This document shows positions 5,228-5,599 of a stretch of 5,599 nucleotides of DNA, in pieces. Source of the DNA: Chryseobacterium sp. (lineage in GTDB: Bacteria > Bacteroidota > Bacteroidia > Flavobacteriales > Weeksellaceae); contig JAGNPP010000179.1 in the NCBI GenBank assembly GCA_017989575.1, positions 1 to 5,599 on the forward strand, given 5' to 3'. A program made the position numbers and the translations under genes. The notes under the pieces were generated by a model that made no database searches, was not told the DNA's origin, and worked only from the letters and a program-made list of their open reading frames with translations. How positions within the stretch are numbered: position 1 is the first letter of the stretch; every line of letters begins with the position of its first letter.

Positions 5228-5599
5228 TCAGGTGGTGCCCATTACAAACATATTCTCCATCGTTGGCACTTCGCTTCCGCCTTCTTTCTCCAGCGTTATG
5301 GCAAATGCCTGCGCATTTGGGATGTTGGCAAGCGCTGTTTTGCTGTCTTTTTCTGAGGTGTACATTCCGGCGTTTACTGTCTTTCCATCGGCAATTGCCC
5401 ACAATTGGTACTGCATTCCTGCAGGTGCTTTTGGTAGGCTGTCCGCATTCAGATAAACTTTTTTGGATTTGGTATCCCAGAAAACCAAGGCTTTGGAATC
5501 CGGATGTTTTTCTACTCCTTTTAGCACCACCATTTTCATATCAGGATTGGAGAAGAGTTGCATTTTCTCATTCATCTTGCTGAGGGCGGCATCTTGCAA
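5228..5599 (-). CDS. RskA-type anti-sigma factor, C-terminal domain (5' partial)
   Basis: This frame is open to the window edge, so the 123 residues are the C-terminal part of a larger protein; the TTG at the edge need not be a start. PAGMQYQLWAIADGKTVNAG (59-78) and FAITLEKEGGSEVPTMENMF (99-118) are the two hallmarks of the anti-sigma-K factor RskA C-terminal domain (Pfam PF10099). That domain lies outside the inner membrane. The expected N-terminal parts, a cytoplasmic sigma-binding region and one transmembrane helix, would be encoded beyond 5599. The protein would hold an ECF sigma factor inactive until an envelope signal; its partner gene is normally just upstream, also outside the window. 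The first 35 residues look like the helical linker after the membrane segment. The gene ends with two adjacent stops, TGA (5228-5230) and TAA (5225-5227). Confidence 0.87.
   Translation of the reverse strand: MQDAALSKMNEKMQLFSNPDMKMVVLKGVEKHPDSKALVFWDTKSKKVYLNADSLPKAPAGMQYQLWAIADGKTVNAGMYTSEKDSKTALANIPNAQAFAITLEKEGGSEVPTMENMFVMGTT

Noticed and set aside
5022..5402. A 126-codon minus-strand reading frame spanning the helicase relic, the hairpin and part of the anti-sigma gene
   Set aside because: It runs out of frame through the well-supported anti-sigma gene and through a terminator hairpin. Only its last part (about 5117-5025) carries recognisable protein similarity.

Overview
The window looks like chromosomal DNA from a Bacteroidota bacterium, most likely class Flavobacteriia and close to Chryseobacterium/Weeksellaceae. 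The evidence is AT-rich intergenic DNA, genes without Shine-Dalgarno sites, promoter elements of the TTG / TAnnTTTG type, an outer-membrane TonB-receptor-like C-terminus, a two-gene atpD-atpC unit with a very short epsilon subunit, and an RskA-type anti-sigma factor. The genus is inferred from remembered protein similarity, not from a search.

Left part (1-1371): the C-terminal end of an outer-membrane beta-barrel protein on + meets ribF (FAD synthetase/riboflavin kinase, on -) tail to tail, with a 4-base overlap of stop codons. ribF is divergent from atpD. The gap between them holds two back-to-back promoter candidates whose upstream elements overlap around 1319-1323.

Middle (1372-3313): atpD (F1 beta) and atpC (F1 epsilon) form a two-gene unit closed by a strong terminator. 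Between them is a 93-base AT-rich spacer with an imperfect dyad built of ATAGA / TCTAT units. The other ATP synthase subunits are not next to them.

Right-middle (3314-4977): a spacer with small palindromes precedes a stand-alone FucP/GluP-family sugar transporter, which is followed by a terminator that is symmetric on both strands.

Right end (4976-5599): convergent to the transporter is a broken remnant that looks like the last ~45 codons of a DUF2075 (Schlafen-like DNA/RNA helicase) protein, with a frameshift at a six-base A run. Next come a short GC-richer segment, a hairpin, and the C-terminal part of an RskA-like anti-sigma factor that runs off the window.

Most of the window is conserved housekeeping DNA. 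I found no complete new system. The least explained stretch is 4976-5205, a gene relic plus a hairpin whose better T-tract points away from the adjacent gene. It looks like an old insertion/deletion site.
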